A stretch of 64,000 bases of DNA from Vicinamibacterales bacterium (GTDB lineage: Bacteria > Acidobacteriota > Vicinamibacteria > Vicinamibacterales > UBA8438): contig CATQHX010000010.1 in the NCBI GenBank assembly GCA_958296065.1, forward strand, positions 124,001 through 188,000, in the 5' to 3' direction. Below, piece after piece: positions 38,458-48,489 of this stretch. Position 1 is the first letter of the stretch; every line of letters begins with the position of its first letter. The position numbers were made by a program, and so were the translations under genes. The notes under the pieces were generated by a model. It had not been told where the DNA came from and searched no databases. It worked only from the letters and a program-made list of their open reading frames with translations.

Positions 38458-39369
38458 ATGCCCTTTTACATTCTATCGCTCGACGGCGGCGGATCGTTGG
38501 GGATCTATACACTGGGCGTCTTGACCGAGATCCGCCGAATGCTCGGAACACCTTTACACGAAGCATTCGATCTTGTATACGGGACCAGTACTGGATCGAT
38601 CATAGGGACATTGCTCGCATTAGGTCAGGATGTTGACGAGATTCAAGGCCACTACCTCAATGTCGTCCAGGATGTCATGAAGCGTATGGGCCGACGAGCG
38701 AAATCGAGAGCACTGTATCGACATGCGAGGCGAGTCTACGGAGACAGGAGATTCGACGATTTCGTGATGAGGGTCGGCGTTGTTGCAACGCATTTGGAGT
38801 ACAACAGACCGATGGTGTTCAAGACCGACGTGGGTCAAGCACACGGGAGCCGGGGTAGTTTTGAACCGGGCTTCGGATGTCGAATAGCGGATGCGGTAGT
38901 AGCATCCTGCGCGGCGTTCCCATTCTTTTCGGCAAGGTCGCTGACGACACCAAATCATGGCGTTCGCGAGGTTGTCGATGGGGGATTCGTGGCAAACAAC
39001 CCGACACTATTCGCTTTGGCGGACGCATTGGGGCCGCTGAGCGTGGCGAGGGAGGATATTCGCGTTCTGAGCCTGGGAACCGGCAACTACCCAGAAAAGG
39101 GAAGGCTACTGAAGAAGGCATTTTCGTTCTTTGGCACCACAAGTACAGTGATGACCCTATTGAAGACGAGCTCCAATTCAATTGAGACCGTGCGGCGCTT
39201 ACTTTTTGATGATATATACACCCTGAGGATAGACGAGTCGTTTACGGACAAGAGATACAAGACAGACTTTCTAGAATCGGATCCAGAGACTCTGCGAAAG
39301 ATCTTTCAGCTTGGAAGAGAGTCGTTCGGAAGAAGAGAAGGCGAATTACACAGGTTCTGGGAGAGGTGA
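38458..39369 (+). CDS. Patatin-like phospholipase (CapV-type CBASS effector)
   Basis: ILSLDGGGSLGIYTLGVL, YGTSTGS (GxSxG), VDGGFVANNP; starts just after the CD-NTase stop. Confidence 0.8.
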   Translation: MPFYILSLDGGGSLGIYTLGVLTEIRRMLGTPLHEAFDLVYGTSTGSIIGTLLALGQDVDEIQGHYLNVVQDVMKRMGRRAKSRALYRHARRVYGDRRFDDFVMRVGVVATHLEYNRPMVFKTDVGQAHGSRGSFEPGFGCRIADAVVASCAAFPFFSARSLTTPNHGVREVVDGGFVANNPTLFALADALGPLSVAREDIRVLSLGTGNYPEKGRLLKKAFSFFGTTSTVMTLLKTSSNSIETVRRLLFDDIYTLRIDESFTDKRYKTDFLESDPETLRKIFQLGRESFGRREGELHRFWER

Positions 39370-39482
39370 CATGGACACTCAGAATGTACTCGTCCGCAAG
39401 GCGGAATGCACACTTTGGTTTCGCAACGAGGAAGTGCGTCTCAACTTTCGGGTATCCAGAATATTTCTGGAATGGAGGACTC

Positions 39483-40082
39483 ATGACAACGCTCACAATC
39501 GAATTGCCCGACGAGTTGGCGGAAGAGGCGAGAACCAGGCGGTTGCTCGCGCCGAGTGCCATCGAGGCCATGATTCGCGACGCGCTGCGCCGGGGTTCCG
39601 TGGCGGATCTCTTCGAGGCGGCGGACAAGCTGCCTGCTGCCGAGTTTCCGACCATGACGCTGGCGGAAATTCAGGAAGGGGTGAACGCAGTACGTCTGGA
39701 GAGACGGCGACGTGCGTCTAGATTCCTTGACCGGCCGGCATCTTTACAGATGAGTCCCGGCACGAAGCGGTTCCTTCTCTACGACAGACTGACCGGGCGG
39801 CGGGTGACTTGCTACGTCGGCGATTTGGTGTCATGGGAGGGACTCAGAAACGTGTTCGGCGAGCGCGTGGCGGTCGCCGGCGCGATCCGTTCGCGGCGGT
39901 CCGGAGAGCGGGCATCTATCGACGTGTCGTCGTACTACGTCTTCCCGCGCGAAGACGAACTCCCTTCCGCAGACGAAGTGCGCGGCCTGCTCAAGAACGT
40001 CGACGCCCCGTCGATCATCGACAAGCCGAACATCGAGTCGTCGCTCCCTCCGTTCGAAAGCGACGAAGGAGAAGACTCCTGA
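39483..40082 (+). CDS. RHH-antitoxin-like N-term fused to OB-fold-like C-term
   Basis: MTTLTIELPDELAEEARTRRLLAPSAIEAMIRDALRR then TKRFLLYDRLTGRRVTCYVGDLVSWEGLRNVFGERVAVAGAIRSRRSGERASIDVSSYYVFP without a stop. Confidence 0.6.
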   Translation: MTTLTIELPDELAEEARTRRLLAPSAIEAMIRDALRRGSVADLFEAADKLPAAEFPTMTLAEIQEGVNAVRLERRRRASRFLDRPASLQMSPGTKRFLLYDRLTGRRVTCYVGDLVSWEGLRNVFGERVAVAGAIRSRRSGERASIDVSSYYVFPREDELPSADEVRGLLKNVDAPSIIDKPNIESSLPPFESDEGEDS

Positions 40083-43000
40083 TCCCCGCCGTCGTCGCCG
40101 ATGAGGTCACCGGCGCGCTTCGCGACTTCCTCGCCACCGGGTTCGGGCCGTCCAACCCCGCACTCGCGCAAGTCGTCAACGAGTTCCTGGCCGATGCCGA
40201 GAACCTCGCGAAGGGTCCGTACCTCTCCGTCGCGCTGCCGTTCCAGCAGGCACCGGACGGTGGCGAACCGTTTCCGGAGGTACCACTCGGGTTCACGCCG
40301 TACCGCCATCAGCGAACCGCGTTCTCGCGTCTGGCCGCCAGCGCCGGTCGGTCGACGGTCGTCGCCACGGGTACCGGCTCGGGCAAGACGGAGTGCTTCC
40401 TTTACCCTATCCTGGACCACTGCCGGGAGCGGGCCGGAACGCCGGAAATCAAGGCCATCATCATCTACCCGATGAACGCGCTGGCCGCGGACCAAGCGCG
40501 GCGAATCGCGGAGATCATCGACCGAACGCCCGCCCTGCGCGGGAAGGTGACCGCGGGGGTCTTCGTCGGCCGCGACAACCAGCCGCAACGGTCGGCCCAC
40601 AAGGCGATGGGCCGGGACCACGTCATCACGGACCGCGACACGCTACGCGAGCATCCGCCGGACATCCTGCTGACGAACTACAAGATGCTGGACTACCTGC
40701 TGGTCCGGCCGTTCGACTTCCGGCTCTGGCGCTGCAACGAACCGAACACCCTGCGTTACCTGGTGGTCGACGAGCTGCACACGTTCGACGGCGCCCAGGG
40801 AACCGACCTTGCGTGCCTCATCCGCCGCCTTCGGGTACGGCTGGGCGTTGCGAGCGAGAAGCTGATCTGCGCCGGGTCCTCAGCCACCCTCGGTGACGGG
40901 GCTGACGAGACGGAACTGCTCGACTACGTGTCGCGGATCTTCGGCCAGCGGTTCGAGCCGGGGGCAATCGTCGGCGAGACCAGACAGAGCATCGATGCGT
41001 TTCTCGGCGATGCGGTCATCAGCCGCCACCTGCATCCGGTCGACGATCTGGCGACCCGCGTGGACCCGACGCGATACTCGACACCCGAGACCTATGTCCG
41101 GGAACAGCACGAGCTCTTCTTCGGCGCGCCCATCGAGGGCGACTTCGCTTCCGGCGCGTGGCGCCTGGCGCTCGCGGATCGCCTGCGGGAACACTCGGCA
41201 TTCGTGAATCTCCTCCGGGTGCTCGAAAGGCACCCTACACCGATGTCGGCGATCGTCGCGCGGCTCCGCCACAGCCTCCCGGTGGCGAGCGATGACGAAG
41301 CGTTGGGTGTGCTGAACGGGCTCTGCGCCCTGATCTCCGTCGCGCGCCGGCACGAGGAGACTGGCGACGGCGGCAAGTTGCGGCCGTTTCTCCAGGTCGG
41401 CTTGCATCTGTGGGTGCGCGAGCTCCGGCGCATGGTGTGCAGCCTGCACGAGGAGGCGACCGAGGGGTCGGCCGAGGAATCGGCGGATCGGCGGGCGGGC
41501 GGGATGGACGATGTGGCGGACCGCGCGGCGGGACGGGAACACGAGACCAGCCCGCCGACCAAGTCACCGAGAGCAGTGAACGGGGCAATGGTACCGCGCC
41601 GGCTGCGTTTCTTCGACGATCTCAAACCGGACGAGCCGTCGATCCATCTGCCGCTCATCCAGTGCCGCGAGTGTCACGTCACCGGCTGGGGCGCCGTCAA
41701 GCGTGCCGCGGAACTGCGGCTCGAAAGAGACCTGCGGGTCTTCTACAACCGGTTCTTCCTCCGGGACGTCGACGTGGTGTACCTCTTCCCCGCCGACGCG
41801 CCGCGAGGAGTCCGCGGCTTCGACGTCGGCGTCTGCGGAACCTGCGGCATGGTCCTGCCCGCAGACGCTGCGGCGTGCAACGGGTGTCAGTCAGATCGCC
41901 TCGTCCGCGTCTTCCGGCCCGACTCGGTCGAGCCCCGAGGCCGTGGCAAGTCCCGATCGATGCGGCTGAGCCGGGATTGTCCGTACTGCGGGGCGCGAGA
42001 GGGCCTGATCATCGTAGGCGCGCGGGCCGCGAGCCTGCTGAGCGTTGCGCTCGGACAGGCCCAGGGATCGCGGTACAACGACGACCGCAAGGTGATCGCC
42101 TTCTCGGACAACGTCCAGGACGCAGCGCACCGCGCCGGGTTCTTCGCGGCGCGGACCGCCGGCGTCGGCGTCCGCTCGGCGGTCGCGCAGGTCGTCGAAC
42201 GCAACGACGGCATCGCGCTGGACGATCTCCCCGCGCAGGTGGAGACGTGGTGGCGTGACACGGCGGTCAACCCTGACGCTTTCGACACCGAGCGGTTCGT
42301 CAGCGAGTTCATCGCCCCCGACCGATTGTGGCTGCGCGATTTCGTGACGCTGCGAGATGAGGGCCGGTTGCCGGCCGGCTCCCGGCTGCCGGCGCTCGTC
42401 GCGCAACGGCTCCGCTGGGACACCCTGGCCGAGCTCGGCTACCGGTCGACCATCGGCCGCACCCTGGAACGGACGCGCGCCGCGGCGGTCGGCGTGGACC
42501 CCGAGACCCTGGAGCGGGGGTGTCGCGACGCCCACCTGCGCATCCGGGAGCAGTTCGGGGCGCTACGCGATCTGGAGCCGGCGGTGGTGCGTGCCCTGGC
42601 CCTCGGCATCCTGCGGCGCATGAAGGATCGCGGCGCCATCCGGAGCGACGTCACGAGCGCGTGGCTGGCGAAGGGCGCCAGGTTCTGGTGGTTGAATGCC
42701 AATCTCGCATTGCAGGATTTCGGGCGGCGGTCGGCGCGGCCCATCTTCCCGGTCGACGGGAGCGGCAATGGCGAAAGTCTCGAATCGCTGGTTTCGGGGT
42801 CCGGTGCGCGGAAGTCGTGGTACCAGGTATGGGTCGAGAAAGTCCTCACGCCTGTCGATCCGTTCGCCGCGACGCACGACGCACCGGAGGTCCTTCTGGC
42901 ATTGCTCCAGGCACTTGAGGACGCAGGCCTCGTATGCCGCCTGGAGGCTGGGCGGGAGAGCCGCGCCTGGGCGCTCGACCCGGCGCGCTTCTACGCAACT

Positions 43001-46000
43001 GCGCGCACCGCGGTGATGCACTGCGCCGGATCGAACCGCACCCTCGTCGTGCCCGAACAGGAGGCGGACCTGTGGCCGGGCGTACCCTGCCTGGACCTCG
43101 GCGTGCAGGCTGTCTACGAGCGGCACGCCGTGGAGGCTCCGACCTGGTTCGGGCACCTGTATCGCGAGACGCGTATCCGGCGCCTGATCGCGGCCGAGCA
43201 CACCGCGCTGCTCACCCGCGACGAGCGCGACCGGCTGCAGCAGCGCTTCTCCGCTCCGAACCCGCGACCGTGGGAGCCGAACCTGCTGTCGGCGACGCCC
43301 ACCCTGGAGCTCGGCATCGACGTCGGCGACCTCTCCACGGTGGTTCTCTGCTCGGTGCCGCCCGGCCAGGCGAACTACCTGCAGCGCATCGGGCGCGCCG
43401 GCCGCCGCGACGGCAACGCGTTCACCGCCACCGTGGCGACGGGCCAGCCCCACGACCTCTACTTCTACGCCGAGCCGCTGGCGATGCTCGCTGGCCGCAT
43501 CGAGCCGCCCGGCGTCTTCCTGAATGCGCCGGCCGTGCTCGAACGCCAGCTCACCGCCTTCTGTCTCGACGGCTGGGCCGCGACCGGCCTGCCGGACGAC
43601 GCGGCGCCGCGGACCATCCGGCACGTACTCGACAACGTGGAGCAGGGCAGGCTGACCGGTTTTCCCTATCCGTTCCTGGACTTCGTGCAGCGCCGCGGCG
43701 GCGAGCTGCTGGAGGCGTTCTTCGACGCGCTGGCGGGCGAGTTGTCCGATGCGTCCCGGGATTACCTGACCACGTTTCTCCACGGCGACGACGAGTCGCG
43801 GCTGTCGCTACGGTTCCGGCTGGTGAACCGCTTCCTCGAGATGGCGAAAGAGCGCAAGGCCCTGCGCGCCGACGTCGACGCGCTCGGGCGGCGCATCCAG
43901 GCCAGAAAGCGTGCACCCGAAGACGAATCGACGACGAAGGAGATTAGGCGACTCACGCGGGAGCGCGGGGACCTGCAGGGACTCCTGCGCAAGCTGAACG
44001 GGCGCGAGACCTTCAGCTTCCTCACCGATGAGGGACTCATCCCGAACTACGCCTTCCCCGAGGCCGGGGTGACGCTGAAGTCGGTGATCTACCGGTCGCG
44101 TGAGCAGCACCAGGAAGATGCCGGCCCCGACGAACAAGGCGACGAGCGCAACGTCTACGAGTACGTGCGGCCGGCCGCCTCGGCGCTCAGCGAGCTCGCC
44201 CCCGAGAACGAGTTCTACGCCGGCGGGAACCGCGTGAGCGTCGATCGCATCGATCTGCGCATGTCACCGATCGAGACGTGGCGGCTCTGCCCCTCGTGCG
44301 ACCACTGCGCCCGGGTCGACACCAAGGACGACCACGTCGCCTGCCCGCGCTGCGGCGACGTCATGTGGTCGGACTCGGGCCAGCGCCGCGAGATGCTGCC
44401 GCTGCGGATGGTGCACGCCGCAACGCCGGACCGGCGCGCCCGCATCCTGGACGAGCGCGACGACCGGGAACCGCTGTTCCATACGCGTCAGCTCGCCGCG
44501 GACTTCGAACCTTCGGCCGTCAAGCGTGCTTACGCCATGACGGGATCGGATGCACCGTTCGGCTTCGAGTACATCGAGTCGGCGACGTTCCGCGAGATGA
44601 ACTTCGGGCGCCTGGGGAGCGGCGGGCAGCCGACGGCTTTCGCCGGGTTGGCGCTGCCGCGCGACGGATTCCGCGTCTGCCGGCGTTGCGGCACGGTGCA
44701 GAAGAGCGGCGACGACGATGATCACATGTCGACCTGCAGCGCCCGCAACGCAAAGCAGAAGGCCGACATCGCCGACTGCCTCTACCTGTACCGCGAATTC
44801 CGCTCCGAGGCGGTGCAGATGCTCCTCCCGGTGCTCGACACGCCGGGGTCGGAGCGCCGCATCAGCTCCTTCGTCGCGGCGCTGGAGCTCGGTCTCCGAC
44901 ACCACTTCAGCGGACGCATCGACCATCTTCGAGCCACGACCCGCCGGAGCCCCCGGCAGCCGGGTACGACAGGCAACTCGGTGGGAGAAGCGCCGGACGA
45001 CGGCGGTAGCATCGCCCACCAGTACCTGCTGCTCTACGACACCGTGCCGAGCGGCACGGGCTACCTCAAGGAGCTGATGACACAGCCGGAGAAGCTGCTG
45101 TCTGTCTTCGAGAAGGCGCGCGACGCGCTGAAGTCCTGCGTCTGCAACCAGGATCCGCTGAAGGACGGCTGCTACCGCTGCGTGTTCGCCTACCGCCGCA
45201 GCCGCGAGATGGCCGAGACCTCCAGGGACACCGCCATCGAGATGCTCGGCCGCATCCTGACCCACAAGGACGAGCTGGAGGAGGTGCCGAGCCTGGGCGG
45301 ACTCACCATCAATGCCACGTTCGACAGCGAGCTCGAGGTGCGCTTCGTCGAGGCGCTACGCCGAGTCGAGGTCGACGGCGCGCGGGCCGTGGCGGTGCGC
45401 GCGGACCTCGTGCGCGGCAAGCTCGGCTACGTGCTGAAGGTCGGCGACCACACCCACTACATGGAGACGCAGGCCGATCTGGGCGCCTCCGATGGCATCG
45501 TCGAGCCCAGCCGCCCGGATTTCCTGATCCGCCCCGCCCGCCCCGCGCCCGGCCGGCCGCCGGTGGCGGTCTTCACGGACGGTTTCGAGTTCCATCGTGA
45601 CACGACGGACGCCGACTCGCTCAAGCGCATGGCCCTGGTCCGGGCCGGATTTCTCGTCTGGTCGCTCACGTGGCACGACCTGGAGTTCGTCTTCCGCAAG
45701 GCGACGGACGTTCCCGACCTTCTCGCCGGCGCGAAGGCCAGCGACGACATGGCGCCCCTGCAGCTGAAGCTGGACGCCCGCTGGGGTACGGCGGGGCTGC
45801 GATCCCGGCTCGCCGAACCGACGTTGATGCTGCTGGTGAACTACTTGCGGGCGCCGGAGCCAGCCCGTTGGAAGCAGGCCGTGTTCACGGCGCTGTTCGA
45901 CCTGTACGATCGGCAAACGATGTTGAGTGGCGCGCTACGCGCCAGTTTCGACCGTGCGACGGCGGAAGCGCTGCCCGGCCAAGTACGTGAGGCGTTGGAC

Positions 46001-46633
46001 GACCTGCCGCCACCGGTCGCCGTGGCCGGCACCGGAAGCTGGACCGGAACCGCGCCGATGTTCTTCGACCTGTTCGCGGCGTTCCCACTGGCCACCGTCG
46101 AGCAGGGAGACCCCGACGCCGCAGCGATCGTCGTGCACCTCCATGACGACAAGGCGAGCCGGGAGAGCGACGGCTACCGGCGCGTGTGGAACGGCGTGCT
46201 GCGCCTCTTCACCCTGCTCCAGTTCCTCCCCGATTCGTGGTGGACGTCGCGTGTCGGCGTAGAGCGGGGAATCTATCCGGAGTTCCAACCGGTACCCGAG
46301 GCCCTAGCCGCGGCCGAACCCGCGGCAGGACTATCCGCAGAGGACTGGAAGAATGCGGTCGAACTCGCGGCTCCCGAAGTGCACCTCCTGTTAGGGGAGC
46401 TATCCACACGCGGCGCGCCTGTGCCAGAGGTCGGCTACGAACTGCTCGACACACGCGGCGCCGTACTTGCAGAGGCCGAGCTCGGCTGGCCGGCGCACGA
46501 AGTTGCGGTCTTGCTTCCGGGTCAGGAGGTGCACGTCGCTGAGTTTCAGCGCGCAGGGTGGCGGATCTTCACATCCAGCGCCAGCGATCTTGCGGAGGCA
46601 GTCGCGAAAGCGTTTCCCGGACAAGGGATATAG
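40079..46633 (+). CDS. Giant DEAD/DEAH helicase with DUF1998-like C-term (~2180 aa; fused DrmA/DrmB-like or MrfA/YprA-like)
   Basis: CTG or upstream start; STVVATGTGSGKTECF, YLVVDELHTFDGAQG, SATPTLELGIDVGDL...YLQRIGRAGRRDGNAF, six Cys clusters, YDTVPSGTGYLKEL...SCVCNQDPLKDGCYRCVFAYRRSREM. Confidence 0.8.
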   Translation: MIPAVVADEVTGALRDFLATGFGPSNPALAQVVNEFLADAENLAKGPYLSVALPFQQAPDGGEPFPEVPLGFTPYRHQRTAFSRLAASAGRSTVVATGTGSGKTECFLYPILDHCRERAGTPEIKAIIIYPMNALAADQARRIAEIIDRTPALRGKVTAGVFVGRDNQPQRSAHKAMGRDHVITDRDTLREHPPDILLTNYKMLDYLLVRPFDFRLWRCNEPNTLRYLVVDELHTFDGAQGTDLACLIRRLRVRLGVASEKLICAGSSATLGDGADETELLDYVSRIFGQRFEPGAIVGETRQSIDAFLGDAVISRHLHPVDDLATRVDPTRYSTPETYVREQHELFFGAPIEGDFASGAWRLALADRLREHSAFVNLLRVLERHPTPMSAIVARLRHSLPVASDDEALGVLNGLCALISVARRHEETGDGGKLRPFLQVGLHLWVRELRRMVCSLHEEATEGSAEESADRRAGGMDDVADRAAGREHETSPPTKSPRAVNGAMVPRRLRFFDDLKPDEPSIHLPLIQCRECHVTGWGAVKRAAELRLERDLRVFYNRFFLRDVDVVYLFPADAPRGVRGFDVGVCGTCGMVLPADAAACNGCQSDRLVRVFRPDSVEPRGRGKSRSMRLSRDCPYCGAREGLIIVGARAASLLSVALGQAQGSRYNDDRKVIAFSDNVQDAAHRAGFFAARTAGVGVRSAVAQVVERNDGIALDDLPAQVETWWRDTAVNPDAFDTERFVSEFIAPDRLWLRDFVTLRDEGRLPAGSRLPALVAQRLRWDTLAELGYRSTIGRTLERTRAAAVGVDPETLERGCRDAHLRIREQFGALRDLEPAVVRALALGILRRMKDRGAIRSDVTSAWLAKGARFWWLNANLALQDFGRRSARPIFPVDGSGNGESLESLVSGSGARKSWYQVWVEKVLTPVDPFAATHDAPEVLLALLQALEDAGLVCRLEAGRESRAWALDPARFYATARTAVMHCAGSNRTLVVPEQEADLWPGVPCLDLGVQAVYERHAVEAPTWFGHLYRETRIRRLIAAEHTALLTRDERDRLQQRFSAPNPRPWEPNLLSATPTLELGIDVGDLSTVVLCSVPPGQANYLQRIGRAGRRDGNAFTATVATGQPHDLYFYAEPLAMLAGRIEPPGVFLNAPAVLERQLTAFCLDGWAATGLPDDAAPRTIRHVLDNVEQGRLTGFPYPFLDFVQRRGGELLEAFFDALAGELSDASRDYLTTFLHGDDESRLSLRFRLVNRFLEMAKERKALRADVDALGRRIQARKRAPEDESTTKEIRRLTRERGDLQGLLRKLNGRETFSFLTDEGLIPNYAFPEAGVTLKSVIYRSREQHQEDAGPDEQGDERNVYEYVRPAASALSELAPENEFYAGGNRVSVDRIDLRMSPIETWRLCPSCDHCARVDTKDDHVACPRCGDVMWSDSGQRREMLPLRMVHAATPDRRARILDERDDREPLFHTRQLAADFEPSAVKRAYAMTGSDAPFGFEYIESATFREMNFGRLGSGGQPTAFAGLALPRDGFRVCRRCGTVQKSGDDDDHMSTCSARNAKQKADIADCLYLYREFRSEAVQMLLPVLDTPGSERRISSFVAALELGLRHHFSGRIDHLRATTRRSPRQPGTTGNSVGEAPDDGGSIAHQYLLLYDTVPSGTGYLKELMTQPEKLLSVFEKARDALKSCVCNQDPLKDGCYRCVFAYRRSREMAETSRDTAIEMLGRILTHKDELEEVPSLGGLTINATFDSELEVRFVEALRRVEVDGARAVAVRADLVRGKLGYVLKVGDHTHYMETQADLGASDGIVEPSRPDFLIRPARPAPGRPPVAVFTDGFEFHRDTTDADSLKRMALVRAGFLVWSLTWHDLEFVFRKATDVPDLLAGAKASDDMAPLQLKLDARWGTAGLRSRLAEPTLMLLVNYLRAPEPARWKQAVFTALFDLYDRQTMLSGALRASFDRATAEALPGQVREALDDLPPPVAVAGTGSWTGTAPMFFDLFAAFPLATVEQGDPDAAAIVVHLHDDKASRESDGYRRVWNGVLRLFTLLQFLPDSWWTSRVGVERGIYPEFQPVPEALAAAEPAAGLSAEDWKNAVELAAPEVHLLLGELSTRGAPVPEVGYELLDTRGAVLAEAELGWPAHEVAVLLPGQEVHVAEFQRAGWRIFTSSASDLAEAVAKAFPGQGI

Positions 46634-46635
46634 AT

Positions 46636-48422
46636 AGTGCCAGCCAGAAAACCCCCGTTTCGAGCGGAATTCTGAGACGAGTTCATTGATCGTGGACATG
46701 TTTTCGGGGGGCGAATCCGATCGCGAGGGAGGCAGTCCGGCGAGCTGCGGGCAGCGAAGAGCAGAAGATCAGCCCGGATGCCCTATTCCAAGGACACTAA
46801 CACCCTGCCGTCTTGCGACGGCTCGCGACCCGGTGGTCTTGCAAGAACCGGCTGAGTCAGGCGACGCGTTGTCGTCGTTTGCGCTCCTGCTTCTGCAGAA
46901 GCAACCCGATGCGATGCAGGTTGGCCGCCAGCACCGACAAGGCAACCGTGCGCGCAAACCCATCCGCGCCATGGCTTCGAACACGGTCGAGTCCGCGATG
47001 CTCCAATCCATTGATGGCAGACTCGACCGCCGGGTGCGCACGCCGCGCCGCCACAAAAGATTCTTCGGCTTCCCGCTCCTGGTTGGCCTTCGAAAGATAT
47101 CCTTTGCCCGGCAACGCGTTGACATCAAGCAGCCCATCGAGCCGGACCCGGTTGGCAGGACTGTGAAAGCCCCGGTCGAAACTGCACGCCCGCAACTCCG
47201 GATACAGTGCCTGCGCTTCCTGCACCATCGGCACCGCCACGTCCACGTCCTCGCCCTCCCATAGAATCTTGTGGTGAAGGATGAATTGATACTGATCCTC
47301 GATAAGAGCGACAGGAACCCCGAGTTCAACCGGCGTGCCCGCCTTGCCTTTCGAAATCCACCGCGTGTGCTCCTCGAAGATCGAAAAGACCTTCTCCTCG
47401 TGAGGAATCGTCTCGTCACGCAGAAGCCGCCGCTCCACCTGGTCAATCTGGCGCCGGCCGTGAGCGACAAAGCCGGCGATGGAGCGACAGGTGAATTCGG
47501 CCGCGCCCTGCTCCCGCAACGCGTCCAGCGTCGAATCTGCCCGCTCCACCAGCGCCCGGCAGCGCTCCACATACGCCTCCACCCGCTCCGGATGCCGCTT
47601 CGCCCGCCGTGTCGAGCGCACCTTGTTGAACAGCTTCCTGACCTCTCGGGTCAGATGGCGCCACTGACGCCAACCATGCATCCCGTATTTTTCAGCCGCC
47701 CGCCCAGTCTCCCGCACCAGACAACGCACGGCGTCCCACAACAGGTTGACGTCCGTCGGATAATGCGCGTCGGTTTCGACCACGAACGAATCACACCGCC
47801 CGCGCAATGGCTCGCCAGGCTTTTTTTTAGCGACCTTGTGACCGCTCTCCACCACCAGGCGCCCCACCGCTGACAACAACTCCGGCGTCAACAACGACAC
47901 GTTGTCCACCACGGTCTGGTACTCGTAGTGCGTCTTGTCGCCGAAGTCACTGTGGCCCAGGAACGCGCGTATCGTATCGTGATGGTTCGTCAATTCATGA
48001 AGACGGTCGAAGTCGCAGCCCAGCCCCTGCTTCAAGACTCCCAGCACCAGGACCTGCCACAGGTCCATTCCCGGCCGCCCGACCGTGCGGTCCGCCTCCG
48101 GCAGAATATGCTCGTCCAGCAGCGCATACAACTGCTCGCGCGACACCTCGTCACACCAGATGTGTTGAAGCCCCTTCAACACCGCGGGAATATCGTCCCG
48201 CGACTTCGGGTTGATCCAGACCTTGTCGATGGCTACCTCACCGAGCTGGAGCTGCGACCTGTGAACTTCTCTCATGATGTCAATGTCGCGAAGATGTGCC
48301 CGAAGTGGACCGATTCTCGGAAAACTACTCCCAAGAATACGACATCCCGACGATCTCCGCCACTTGAAATCCGACAGAGCTCCCGTAGAATCAATCACTT
48401 ACGGGGTTTTCTGGCGGACACT
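46636..48422 (-). mobile_element. ISNCY-type insertion sequence with TIRs and 4-bp TSD
   Basis: Left AGTGCCAGCCAGAAAACCCCCGT; right reverse complement AGTGTCCGCCAGAAAACCCCGT; agat at 46632-46635 and 48423-48426. Confidence 0.75.
46857..48275 (-). CDS. ISNCY-family transposase
   Basis: IWCDEVSREQLYALLDEHILPEADRTVGRPGMDLWQVLVLGVLKQGLGCDFDRLHELTNHHDTIRAFLGH...VVETDAHYPTDVNLLWDAVR; start approximate. Confidence 0.8.
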   Translation of the reverse strand: MREVHRSQLQLGEVAIDKVWINPKSRDDIPAVLKGLQHIWCDEVSREQLYALLDEHILPEADRTVGRPGMDLWQVLVLGVLKQGLGCDFDRLHELTNHHDTIRAFLGHSDFGDKTHYEYQTVVDNVSLLTPELLSAVGRLVVESGHKVAKKKPGEPLRGRCDSFVVETDAHYPTDVNLLWDAVRCLVRETGRAAEKYGMHGWRQWRHLTREVRKLFNKVRSTRRAKRHPERVEAYVERCRALVERADSTLDALREQGAAEFTCRSIAGFVAHGRRQIDQVERRLLRDETIPHEEKVFSIFEEHTRWISKGKAGTPVELGVPVALIEDQYQFILHHKILWEGEDVDVAVPMVQEAQALYPELRACSFDRGFHSPANRVRLDGLLDVNALPGKGYLSKANQEREAEESFVAARRAHPAVESAINGLEHRGLDRVRSHGADGFARTVALSVLAANLHRIGLLLQKQERKRRQRVA

Positions 48423-48489
48423 AGATAGGGCCCGATCCATGCGTCCGCCCCGTTGAAGCCGTTGAAGACGTGCTTGTAGGCCGGTGTAT

